NCBI GenBank assembly: GCA_047975005.1
Contig: JBKECW010000001.1
Span: 1 to 18,929 of the forward strand
Direction of reading: 5' to 3'
From: JBKEAJ01 sp047975005
GTDB taxonomy: Bacteria > Bacteroidota > Bacteroidia > Bacteroidales > Prolixibacteraceae
Length of the DNA: 18,929 nucleotides
Each line of letters starts with the position of its first letter. The first letter of the stretch is position 1. Under the pieces are notes generated by a model. It had not been told where the DNA came from, ran no database searches, and was given only the letters and a program-made list of their open reading frames with translations. A program made the translations under genes and the position numbers. Positions 7,512 through 16,500 of this stretch are shown piece after piece.

Positions 7512-8494
7512 CTATTGCGATTAAGTAAGGTGTCAATAAAGTCTGCTAATATAGCCTTGCGCTCCTTTTCGATTTTGAGAGAGCCGAGCAACTCGTCAAC
7601 TTTGGAGAAATGCTTATCTATGTGTTTTAGAACTATTCTATCTGCTCCTGTTGCTTTGTACAATGCCAGTACTCTGTCGAATTTCTCTTGCGATTCGTCT
7701 GCTGTGTCGTACCATTTCAGTAATTCTGCCTTTTGTAGTTCGTCGGCATTTGCAATAGTCTCGATGTACAGAATGGTCTTTTTGTTGCAGGATATATCGC
7801 CACCAATTTTTTTGCCGAAATCATCGACATTGCCGAAGCTGTCGAGATAGTCGTCCTGCAACTGAAATGCCATACCCAGATGGATACCCAAGTCATAAAG
7901 CAATTGAGCCGTCTCGGTATCTGTTTCTGCTAGCAGGGCGCCTATTTTTAGACTACAGCCAAGTAATACCGCAGTCTTTAGCTCAATCATCTTGATATAT
8001 TCTTGCTTTTCGACATTGCTGCGTTCTTCAAAGTCCATGTCAAGCTGCTGACCTTCACATACTTCTAGTGCAGTATTGGTGAAAGTGCGAATTATCGTAT
8101 CCAGATTCTTGCATCGGGTCTCGATGAGATATTTGTATGCCAATATAGACATAGCGTCGCCCGATAGGATAGCGGTGTTGGTGTCGAATTTCTTAAAAAC
8201 GGTGGGTGAGTTGCGTCTTATTGCCGCATCGTCCATAATATCGTCGTGAAGCAGTGTGAAGTTGTGAAACATCTCCACCGACATGGATAAGTCCATTCCA
8301 TATTCAATATCTTCCTTGAACATGTTGTATGCCAATAGTAGCAAGATAGGACGAATGCGTTTGCCTCCAATATCTATAGCGTATTTCACAGGAATATACA
8401 GTCTCTCAGGATAGGTCTTTGCCAGTTTTACTAACTCGCGTTGAAGTTTGTCTTCTATAGCTCGATGAAGCTCTGTTGGGGTGAGTTGTTTCAT
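7508..8494 (-). CDS. Polyprenyl diphosphate synthase (farnesyl/geranylgeranyl type)
   Basis: This trans-prenyltransferase condenses isopentenyl diphosphate with allylic diphosphates to make a short-chain isoprenoid precursor. The 328 residues include GGKRIRP (43-49), the first aspartate-rich motif DDIMD (Asp84-Asp88), the second DDYLD (Asp214-Asp218) and a lysine-rich KKIGGD segment. The first motif has no two-residue insertion, and Phe79 lies five residues before it with Thr80 next; by the classical rules this resembles type I GGPP synthases, so a C20 product is possible but not proven. I chose the ATG at 8494 (MKQLTPTEL), preceded by an A-rich tract. The frame is open to 8695, but the extra 67 residues are not like the family and include the predicted promoter at 8583-8590. 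An ATG at 8554 remains a possible alternative. The stop overlaps the rlmN start by 4 bases (ATGA). Confidence 0.93.
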   Translation of the reverse strand: MKQLTPTELHRAIEDKLQRELVKLAKTYPERLYIPVKYAIDIGGKRIRPILLLLAYNMFKEDIEYGMDLSMSVEMFHNFTLLHDDIMDDAAIRRNSPTVFKKFDTNTAILSGDAMSILAYKYLIETRCKNLDTIIRTFTNTALEVCEGQQLDMDFEERSNVEKQEYIKMIELKTAVLLGCSLKIGALLAETDTETAQLLYDLGIHLGMAFQLQDDYLDSFGNVDDFGKKIGGDISCNKKTILYIETIANADELQKAELLKWYDTADESQEKFDRVLALYKATGADRIVLKHIDKHFSKVDELLGSLKIEKERKAILADFIDTLLNRNR

Positions 8495-8764
8495 TTTTTT
8501 TCTTTTAGATATTCGGACAACAGTCGGCTTTTCAGATACCAGACTAACAGTCATATTGTTATTAGCTATAATTTTAAGAAGACAAAGGTACAATTTTTTT
8601 GGCTTAGCAGAGACATGAAATATACAGTATTGATAATTCTTGAGCTGGAGTAGAAGAAATGACAAGCCTATTTTCCTGTGGGGAATTAAGCTCAATAGAA
8701 ATCCTTGCTACGATATATATGAAATCAAAAACATACGCAACCTAATCCTGATTCTCACCGAGGG
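8495..8764. other. Intergenic region between the GH2 gene and the polyprenyl synthase gene
   Basis: About 270 bases follow the GH2 stop. The only signal I can support is the TACCTTTG box at 8583-8590. No strong terminator hairpin with a T-run follows the GH2 gene on the minus strand, so read-through cannot be excluded. Confidence 0.5.
8583..8590 (-). promoter_or_regulatory. Probable -7 element upstream of the polyprenyl synthase gene
   Basis: The minus strand reads TACCTTTG here, a match to the Bacteroidetes -7 consensus TAnnTTTG. No TTG is found 19-21 bases upstream, so the -33 element is weak or absent. Transcription would start near 8577-8580, which places the long open frame upstream of it outside the message and supports the shorter start at 8494. 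Confidence 0.5.
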
Positions 8765-11587
8765 TCAATTAAACAAACCTATAATCTTTTCCTGCGATAG
8801 CTCCATTTTGGGCTGAAAGGCATCGCTGTCCATATATTTTAGTAAACTATTGAGTAGCTGTCGTGCTTCGGGTCGCTTGTCTAAATCGTTTCTTAGATCG
8901 ATACCACTAATCAGCAGTTTGCCTTTGCCCATCTTGCTTTCAAACAACAATGCTAAGCGTCGGTTTGTTACCCAGTCATCAATAACACGAACAATCGGAT
9001 TTAGTTCGGCAGGAAAATCCCCTAGCGATATGGCATTGGAATGACTCATGGCATCCCACCATTGCCAATTGGAGTGATATCCCGTTGGAAAATCAGCAAG
9101 CGCAGGATGCTTAGGATTGCAGAGAATACCTAGCGTATGAGGCTTCTGTCCGCTTGTCCATGCAGTGTTCCAGAAAATACTTGAAAAACCGATGCCCACT
9201 TCGCCGCCTTTACCTTTTTTCACGTCGCACTTGTTCACGGATAGTAAAACTTTGCCGCCGGCATTGATGAAGTCAAGAGTTGGTTTGTCTAGTTTTCTTA
9301 CGATTTTTACTTCTGTTTCTTTGGCAGTCTGAGTAGGGTAGACCCAGAAATCCCAGCTGTTGCTGAAGCCTGCAAGGTCTACTGTCAGTCTGAGCTCTTG
9401 TGCTGATTCAGTGTTTATCGATGTTTTTATGCTGCCGATGCTTTGAGCTGTTCCCCAACTTAGTTTCTCAATGGGAATTTCTCCTGTTTCGATGCTCTTG
9501 CCGTCGGTGTCGCTTATTTGCCACGATACTGTAGTTTTTTCAAGCTCCTCTTTGCCAAAATGTGCAGCTTCGATGTCAATGTTTATTACTTCGTCGCTCG
9601 TGAAAACCCTCTTGCTGAAAAGTGCTAAGGGGACAGTCTCATTGCAAAAACGACTGTATTCTTCGGGACTGATATAGCCCTTTTCTTCCCAAAAAGCATC
9701 AAGAACTCCTACTAGTGCCGTACCTTGTCCCGGGAAGTCGTGCAAGTCCAGTAATTGGAAGCCTGCAAAGCCCGGAGTGCGCAGAGCAGCTTCAATATCA
9801 GCCTTGTAGCATAGTGCTTGAAGTTTTCCGGATGCCAGCAAAAAGCTGTCTGCCAGCGGAAGCATCTTGTGAGCATCAAGACTTTTTTTAAATAATTCAA
9901 AATTGCGAGCTTTCAAAACTCCGTCATATTTCTCTATTTCTTTGAAGTTTGGATAAACACACCACTGACCAATTTCGTGGCTGACAACGGGACGGTCGTT
10001 ACCTGCAAGCCTATCGTGCCAGTCGTAGTCGCTGCGTGGAGCTTCGCTGTTGATAATGCTTTTAAGTCCTTCTGCCCAGCCTTGTATGCGTGGTTGAGGG
10101 ATGTTGTGGTAGTCGTTGGCAGCAATAGCAGGCCAGCCGGCACCGCTAGTGTACACACGACGAAGGTCTTTGTTGCGCCAATGTTCAATAAAGTCTGTAA
10201 GATATTCTTTCTGATTGCTGCCGGCAGGTTCGTTGCCGTATGCCATCATGCAGAATGAAGGGTGGTTGCCATACCGCTTTATCATGCGCTCGCTCTCGTC
10301 GTAAATCCATTTATCCAAAGGTTTGCCGTCGCCGATGCTCGCTCCTTGATTTGCCCACGACGATACTTCCACCTGAAGATAAACTCCCAGTCTGTCGGCG
10401 GCATCGAAAGCTGCTGCGGGTGGACACCACGAATGAAAGCGTATGTGGTTGAGTCCGTGTGCCTTGACTGCTTTTATGATGCGTTTCCATTCGTCAATAT
10501 CTGTCGGAGGATAGCCTGTTTCGGGAAAAATGGCACACTCCAAAGTGCCTCGTAGAAATATCGGACGACCATTGACGGCAAAGCGTGTTCCCGACACCTT
10601 GAAATCACGCATCCCAAACTGTACAATCTTTTCGTCCCTATCTCCTTGATATTCCAAATTCGCTGTCAGTTTGTAAAGATTAGGGTCGAATTCGTCCCAT
10701 AACAAAATATTTTCACCCATAGGATACTCAATATCTAGGGTTTGTGAGCCTTTCAATTCTATTTCCTTGCTGAGCATTTCAGATTTACTGCCCGAATTTA
10801 AACTCCATGCTTGCAAACTAAGCGTCGCTTTGCCTGTCTCCGCAGGACTGTTGATGGAAAGTTGAACATGGATTGTTTTATTCTCAATATCAGGATATAC
10901 TTGGATGTTTTCAATATTTACTTTTGGCTGTGGCGACAAGGTCATCTCTCCCACAATGCCGTTCCAGTTACTTTGTGTATGGTCTGACACGCTGTGGGAG
11001 TTTACTCCCACATTTACGTCCTTTATACGATTGTCTACGCATAGTGCAAGTGTATGTTTGCCTGCTGATAAGGCTTCAATCTTGTAGATATGGGGTGTTC
11101 CCAGACTGTTTTGAGTACCAACTTTCTTGCCGTCAACCCAAAGTGAAGTCTCCCAGTGGCATCGTTCTAAGAATAGCTCAAGAGCTTTATTTTCCCAGTC
11201 TTGGGGGATTGTGATTTCTTTTTTGTACCATGCAGCTCCATAGTAGTGTTTGTCGGGGGTCAGCCAAAAAGGAAATAAAAATGTGCTGTCAGTCAGATAT
11301 GGCTTGTAGTTGGGGTTTTCAAACCACTGAGGGTCTTGAACTCCACCCACCCAACGAGTGTCGAAACCCACGGGCTCGCCTTTGTCATTCTCTGCCATCG
11401 AACCAGGCAGCTTGATATTGTCCTGTAAAGTGTTGAGATACCATTGCTCTTCAGCTCCTGCATCATTTGGGTCGCTTTGAAACTCCCAAACTCCCGAAAT
11501 ATCAATTTTGTCGGTATTTCCTTCGTTACAGGCGGTAAATAATGTTGTTGATAAACAGATGATTAGTATGTGGAATATGTTTCTCAT
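8765..11587 (-). CDS. Glycoside hydrolase family 2 lipoprotein (beta-galactosidase/beta-glucuronidase-like)
   Basis: A 940-residue exo-acting glycosidase of family GH2, probably membrane-anchored. It begins with a lipoprotein signal peptide ending in LFTAC (Cys20). Next come an N-terminal sugar-binding jelly-roll domain (about 30-215), an immunoglobulin-like domain (about 220-330) and the catalytic TIM barrel (about 335-640). In the barrel, GNEP supplies the likely acid/base Glu453 and VSHEIGQW the likely nucleophile Glu538. The C-terminal region has another beta domain and a segment around 750-930 (FWNTAW, NPKHPAL, GKGKLLISGIDL) that resembles the amidotransferase-like tail of many Bacteroides GH2 proteins. 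The gene diverges from the ECF sigma-FecR-SusC-SusD run, which makes it part of a glycan-utilisation locus. GH2 includes galactosidases, glucuronidases, mannosidases and arabinopyranosidases; sequence alone does not decide which. A promoter box ends only 4 bases before the ATG, so the mRNA may be leaderless. Confidence 0.92.
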   Translation of the reverse strand: MRNIFHILIICLSTTLFTACNEGNTDKIDISGVWEFQSDPNDAGAEEQWYLNTLQDNIKLPGSMAENDKGEPVGFDTRWVGGVQDPQWFENPNYKPYLTDSTFLFPFWLTPDKHYYGAAWYKKEITIPQDWENKALELFLERCHWETSLWVDGKKVGTQNSLGTPHIYKIEALSAGKHTLALCVDNRIKDVNVGVNSHSVSDHTQSNWNGIVGEMTLSPQPKVNIENIQVYPDIENKTIHVQLSINSPAETGKATLSLQAWSLNSGSKSEMLSKEIELKGSQTLDIEYPMGENILLWDEFDPNLYKLTANLEYQGDRDEKIVQFGMRDFKVSGTRFAVNGRPIFLRGTLECAIFPETGYPPTDIDEWKRIIKAVKAHGLNHIRFHSWCPPAAAFDAADRLGVYLQVEVSSWANQGASIGDGKPLDKWIYDESERMIKRYGNHPSFCMMAYGNEPAGSNQKEYLTDFIEHWRNKDLRRVYTSGAGWPAIAANDYHNIPQPRIQGWAEGLKSIINSEAPRSDYDWHDRLAGNDRPVVSHEIGQWCVYPNFKEIEKYDGVLKARNFELFKKSLDAHKMLPLADSFLLASGKLQALCYKADIEAALRTPGFAGFQLLDLHDFPGQGTALVGVLDAFWEEKGYISPEEYSRFCNETVPLALFSKRVFTSDEVINIDIEAAHFGKEELEKTTVSWQISDTDGKSIETGEIPIEKLSWGTAQSIGSIKTSINTESAQELRLTVDLAGFSNSWDFWVYPTQTAKETEVKIVRKLDKPTLDFINAGGKVLLSVNKCDVKKGKGGEVGIGFSSIFWNTAWTSGQKPHTLGILCNPKHPALADFPTGYHSNWQWWDAMSHSNAISLGDFPAELNPIVRVIDDWVTNRRLALLFESKMGKGKLLISGIDLRNDLDKRPEARQLLNSLLKYMDSDAFQPKMELSQEKIIGLFN

Positions 11588-11591
11588 CCAG

Positions 11592-11622
11592 CAAAGTTAA
11601 CTCAAAAGTTATCAATGTACAA
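11592..11622 (-). promoter_or_regulatory. Bacteroidetes-type promoter of the GH2 gene
   Basis: On the minus strand CTTG (TTG at 11622-11620) is followed by exactly 20 bases and TAACTTTG (11599-11592). This is a near-ideal primary-sigma promoter with the same CTTG-N20 layout as the one in front of the AlbA_2-domain gene. The -7 box ends 4 bases before the GH2 ATG (11587). Expression of the glycosidase could therefore be constitutive and not depend on the locus ECF sigma factor. Confidence 0.65.
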
Positions 11623-11657
11623 GTTGATATTTAATTTCTTTCTTGGTAGTATTAATG

Positions 11658-11665
11658 TATATTTG
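11658..11665 (+). promoter_or_regulatory. Probable -7 element of the ECF sigma gene
   Basis: TATATTTG fits TAnnTTTG and lies 19 bases before the TTG start at 11685. The position 19-21 bases upstream is only T-rich (11635-11640) with no TTG, so the -33 element is poor. The predicted leader is about 15 bases. It lies back to back with the GH2 promoter in a 97-base divergent region. Confidence 0.45.
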
Positions 11666-11684
11666 CGGAAAGTAAAATGGCAAT

Positions 11685-12275
11685 TTGAAGAGAAGAAATG
11701 ACATATCAGAACTCATTGAGCTTCTCAGGCGTGGAGACGAGAGTGCTTTCGATAGCATATATCATATGTATGTTCATCGAATTACGGGATTCGTTTTGAA
11801 GTATGTGGAGAATACAGAGGATGCCAAAGAGATAGTGCAAGAAGTGTTTGTGAAGATATGGAATAAGCGGGAGGATATTGATGATATTTCAACTTTTGAG
11901 TCATTTATTTTTACCATTACATATAATGCCTCCATCAGCCAAATAAGGAAAAGGCTTGTAGAAAAACGTAAATTGTCAGAGTTTTGGAAGCAAAAGAGTG
12001 TCGAAAATTACAATACTCAATATTCGGACATAGAGTTTAAGGAGTTTAAGGCAAAGTTGGATAGCCTTATTGCAAAGCTGACTCCACGTCAGCAGGAGAT
12101 ATTTCAGCTAAGCAGAGAAGAAGGTTTCAGCCATGAGGAAATAGCAGAAAAGTTAGGAATATCGAAAAACACAGTGAAAAATCACATCGTCAGTATAATA
12201 AATTTCCTTAAAACTAATATCGATATTATATTGATAATCTTATATTTATCGCTATTCTCTTCTTTCTCTGTATAA
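11685..12275 (+). CDS. ECF-type RNA polymerase sigma factor (FecI-like)
   Basis: A 196-residue ECF sigma factor expected to direct transcription of the adjacent susC/susD genes when its anti-sigma lets go. Region 2 spans about 18-90 (DESAFDSIYHMYVHRI, DAKEIVQEVFVKIW, FTITYN) and region 4 about 130-176 (LTPRQQEIFQLSREEGFSHEEIAEKLGIS, the helix-turn-helix). The start is odd: the only start in frame that keeps region 2 is TTG at 11685, because an in-frame TAA lies at 11673 and the next ATG is at residue 28. An ATG at 11677 in another frame encodes only Met-Ala-Ile before its stop overlaps the TTG. One extra T in the TTT tract would join that ATG to the gene (MAILKRRN). The C-terminus (179-196, IDIILIILYLSLFSSFSV) is strongly hydrophobic. 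FecR follows after 88 bases. Confidence 0.92.
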   Translation: MKRRNDISELIELLRRGDESAFDSIYHMYVHRITGFVLKYVENTEDAKEIVQEVFVKIWNKREDIDDISTFESFIFTITYNASISQIRKRLVEKRKLSEFWKQKSVENYNTQYSDIEFKEFKAKLDSLIAKLTPRQQEIFQLSREEGFSHEEIAEKLGISKNTVKNHIVSIINFLKTNIDIILIILYLSLFSSFSV

Positions 12276-12363
12276 AAAAGATGAAAATAATATAGTCCCT
12301 AGATGAATTCTCTGCGTATTACTTGTTGACTTAACGAAGATAATACAATAAGTTAATGCAAGG

Positions 12364-13395
12364 ATGGATTTAAAACTTTTATATAAATATCTCAGCGATT
12401 CATGTACCAATAGTGAGTTGGAAGAGGTGAATGCGTGGATTGATAAGGGTTTGCCCTCAATAAAGCAATATCTGCAAGAAGATTGGCAAAACTATAATGA
12501 AGATTTTAAAAGCTCAATTTCTGAACCAGAACTCAATGAGCTATTGCGACGTATACACAAAAAAATAAGGCTGTCGAAGAAGAACCAGCAGGTGAGAGGT
12601 ACAAAACCATTTTTGCATTGGTACAAAAGTGCGGCTGCAATTCTACTAATTCCGATATTGGGATTGCTTGCATATTTGTTACTTGTAAACAGTGGTGGCG
12701 ATGATGATAGCATGTCGGGATATGGAATGGTGAGAGTGTCTGCTCCCGTTGGACTTACTTCATCGATTATTTTACCCGACAGTACGAGGGTCTATCTTAA
12801 TTGTGGTAGTGAGTTACGCTATCCACTAAAATTTGTAGGTGCTACTCGTCGGATTGAGCTTAACGGAGAAGCATATTTTGAAGTCAAACATAAGCCTGAA
12901 AAACCCTTTGTTGTTTCGTGTTCAAATTTGAATGTAACAGCATTAGGGACAAAATTCAACGTGAGAGCATTTTCTGATGAGAGTGAGATTTCTACAACCT
13001 TAGTTGAAGGGCGGGTAGTATTGGATAAGGTGCTTGAGGGGAATGAGTCTAAAAGAATTTCTCAAATGCTGCCAAATCAGCAAGTTGACTTTCTGAAAGA
13101 GAGCGAAAAACTAAGTGTTAAAGATGTGGATGTGAAGAATATTATCGGCTGGAAGGATGGACTGCTAATATTCGATAACGTTAGGCTAGATATGTTTGCA
13201 AAGACTTTGGGTAGGCGTTATGATGTAGATTTCGTTGTGTCAGCGGAGGTGAAAGACCTTACCATCACGGCAAAATTCAAAGGCGAATCTCTCAGTCATA
13301 TTTTGGAGTCCGCAAAAAAGGCTACGTCCATAAATTATAAGATTGAAGATAGCAATGGTAATGATTCAAGACGGAAAGTAATATTAAGCAAATAA
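12364..13395 (+). CDS. FecR-family anti-sigma factor with DUF4974 domain
   Basis: A 343-residue inner-membrane regulator that should hold the ECF sigma factor inactive and release or activate it on a signal from the outer-membrane receptor. The cytoplasmic N-terminal part (about 1-85) has helical features of a sigma-binding domain. A single membrane segment is clear at about 88-108 (KSAAAILLIPILGLLAYLLL). The periplasmic part contains the FecR domain (about 120-225: LPDSTRVYLNCGSELRYP, RRIELNGEAYFEV, FVVSCSNLNVTALGTKFNV) and a C-terminal DUF4974 domain (about 268-342: FDNVRLDMFAKTLGRRYDVDF, ITAKFKGESLSHIL). The latter is of the STN-like type that in characterised systems docks with the receptor's N-terminal signalling domain. 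It sits between the sigma gene and susC, the standard order for cell-surface signalling loci in Bacteroides. Confidence 0.94.
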   Translation: MDLKLLYKYLSDSCTNSELEEVNAWIDKGLPSIKQYLQEDWQNYNEDFKSSISEPELNELLRRIHKKIRLSKKNQQVRGTKPFLHWYKSAAAILLIPILGLLAYLLLVNSGGDDDSMSGYGMVRVSAPVGLTSSIILPDSTRVYLNCGSELRYPLKFVGATRRIELNGEAYFEVKHKPEKPFVVSCSNLNVTALGTKFNVRAFSDESEISTTLVEGRVVLDKVLEGNESKRISQMLPNQQVDFLKESEKLSVKDVDVKNIIGWKDGLLIFDNVRLDMFAKTLGRRYDVDFVVSAEVKDLTITAKFKGESLSHILESAKKATSINYKIEDSNGNDSRRKVILSK

Positions 13396-13436
13396 ATTGA
13401 GTGCCTATGAGATGAAATGAACAATTCAAGAAAAGA

Positions 13437-13464
13437 GCAGGGAAATGCGGCAACATCCCCCTGC
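13437..13464 (+). other. Hairpin between the anti-sigma gene and susC
   Basis: GCAGGG at 13437-13442 pairs with CCCTGC at 13459-13464, and after a 2x2 internal loop ATG (13445-13447) can pair with CAT (13454-13456) around a CGGCAA loop. No T-run follows, so it is not a standard terminator. It lies 50 bases before the susC ATG in a 118-base gap that must also hold the ECF-dependent promoter, which I cannot place. It may be an mRNA-stability or attenuation element. Confidence 0.4.
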
Positions 13465-13513
13465 AAATTAGTAAACCCTAGAAAAAAGAGTACTAACTTA
13501 AGAATTCAAATTT

Positions 13514-16500
13514 ATGAAAAAAACAAATATAAATAAATGCGAGTGGTGTATTTATTTGATAACAAAATATTTATTGGTGATGAAACTAACTCTAATTTTC
13601 ATGTTTGTCTCGGCATTTGCCTCTCTCGCAAATACTTCTTTATCACAGACCGTTAGCGTGTCGATGAGGAATGCTAGCGTAAAATCGGTATTAAACGAGA
13701 TTGAACGAGAAAGTGGATATAGGTTTGTGTATAGCGAAGGTGTGGTCAACGTAAAACGAAAAGTCAGCATCAAGGTAAAGAATGAAAATATTACCAATGT
13801 ACTTGATGATGTGTTTGGTGGCACTGACGTGGCATATCGATTCTCGGACGATTTGATAGTTTTGTATAGCTATGAGCGAAAATTCAAAAATACTGAAGTT
13901 CCGGGTGTTCAGCAAGACGGCAAAACTGTCTCTGGAGTGGTAACAGACTCAAAAGGAGAACCCCTTACCGGAGTTACTGTAATGATTAAAGGAACAACTA
14001 AGGGGGCAATCACGGATGTAGACGGTAAGTATAGTGTTGCGAATGTTAAAGAAACCGATGTGTTGGAGTTTTCATTTATGGGAATGAAGAATGTAGAGAG
14101 CGAGGTTGGTAATAGAAGCTCTATTGACGTTAGTATGAAAGATGAGTTAGAAGTACTTAGTGAAGTTGTTGTCGTTGGATATGGTGTTCAAAAGAAATCT
14201 AATCTTTCAGGTTCTGTTGCTCAAATTGATAGTAAAGAGTTGGAGAACCGCCCTATTCAAAACGTGTCAAGCGGTTTGCAGGGTTTGATGCCTGGAGTTA
14301 CGGTGACTGGAACAAATGGAGCACCGGGTCAGGATGCTGGTAATATCCGCATACGTGGTACGGGAACTCTAAATTCTGCGGGTCCGTATATTTTAGTAGA
14401 TGGAATAGAAACAGGAACTCTAAGTGCAGTCGACCCAAATGATATAGAAAGTATTTCTGTGTTGAAAGATGCTGCTTCTGCAGCAATATACGGGTCTAAA
14501 GCAGCAAATGGAGTAATTCTGATTACTACGAAAAGAGGGAAGGAAGGGCAAACCAGAGTGTCGTATAGCGGTTATTTGGGTTTTCAGAATGCAACTAATA
14601 CAATTGAACGGATGGGTTCTTACGAATATGCAACTCTGTTGAATGATCTTTTGGATAAGGAAGGTATGAGTAAACGTTTTAGTGACGATGAATTGCAGAA
14701 ATTTCAGAATGGAAATGATCCGCTTTATCCTGATACGGATTGGTACGATCTTGCCTACAAGACTGGTATTCAGAATCGCCATAGCATAAATGTTACGGGA
14801 GGCTCAGATAAAACTAGATATATGGCATCTTTAGGATATTTAAACCAAACGGGAATATTGTCAAATGCAGGACGTGAACAGTTTAATGCCCGTACAAATT
14901 TGGATATGAAGATTGGCGAACGACTAACAGCAAGGATGAATCTATCGTTCATAAAAAATGAATATAGTGATGCTAGTTCTGCGTATGCTGGTGGTAGCTC
15001 AGACCAAATTATTCGTCAGTTGAACAGATTAGCTCCGTGGATTGTTGCTCGTTATGATGATGGTACTTGGGGAACAATATCCGATGGCAGCCCTATTGCA
15101 TGGCTCGATTCAGGAATGAAAGTGAATAGAGACAACTATAACTTCTCAGGACTGGCAGCTGTTGATTATAAAATTATCGAAGGTCTTGTTTTGACTTTGC
15201 AAGGAGCATACATAAACAACTTACAAAATTACAAATACTTTCAAAAATATATTAGGTATAATGCCAATAAAGAATCGGATCCAAATCAATTGGATGAACG
15301 CTATTATAGATGGGATCGTACAAATTATGATGCGCTGTTAAACTACGATAAGGACTTTGGGAAACATAATATAAAAGGGCTACTTGGTTGGCATACAGAA
15401 AAGTATAACTATAAATACCAGAAGGCGGTACGTAAGAATTTTCCAAACAATGATTTGTCTGATATGAACGCAGGAGATGCATCAACTCAAAGTAATGAAG
15501 GAAATTCTGCCGAATTGGCAATGCTGTCTTGGTTTGCCCGTATAAATTATGATTTTGCAGGTAAATATTTGCTGGAAGCAAATATTCGTTCAGATGCTTC
15601 TTCACGTTTTGCCGAGGGGCATAGGTGGGGATATTTTCCTTCATTTTCAGCTGCATGGCGAATTAGTGAAGAGTCTTTTATGGAAAATGTTAAGACCCGA
15701 TGGTTGCCAAGTTTGAAAATTAGAGCCTCTTGGGGGCAACTGGGAAATCAGGATGCTTTGAGTAGTGGAAATAATGATTATTATCCTGCTCTAAATACTT
15801 ATGATTTGGATGCCAGTTATGTGTTTGATGGTGCTTTGAACTCCGGTTATTATCAAAAGAAATATCGTTTGGAGACAATCTCTTGGGAGAAAGCTGAAAC
15901 TTGGGGACTTGGTATAGACTTTATCCTATTCAATAAGTTGAATGGTTCTGTTGATTATTATAATCGTAAAACAACAGGTATTATTATGGATGTTGCTGTA
16001 CCTGATGAATTTGCTCTTGATGCATATAAAGATAACGTAGGGTCTATGAGAAATAGTGGAGTGGAAGTTAGCTTGGCTTATAATACTAAAATCGGTACAG
16101 TAGACTTTGGTGTTGCTGGGAACTTTGCATACAACAAAAACGAAATTCTAGATTTGGGAGATGGAGATCCTGATAAATACATAACAACAGGGTATAATCA
16201 AAGAAATAAAGTGGGCGAAGCTATGAACTCTTATTTTCTCTATAAAGCCGATGGTTTCTTTAATTCCCAAGATGAAGCTGATGAGTATACAGGCAAATAT
16301 GGTAACCCTTTTGGGAAGAAATTTATGGCAGGAGACCTGCGTTATGTTGATGTGAATGGGGATGGTAAGCTGACAGCTGCCGATCGTGATTATTGTGGAA
16401 GTTCAGATCCTAAAATTACTTATGGATTTAACATAAATGCAGCATGGAAAGGTATAGATCTGGCTTTAATGTTCAATGGAGCCGCAGGAGTACAACGCCT

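Noticed and set aside
8495..8695. N-terminal extension of the polyprenyl synthase
   Set aside because: The frame is open, but the added residues are unlike the family and a -7 promoter box lies within them.
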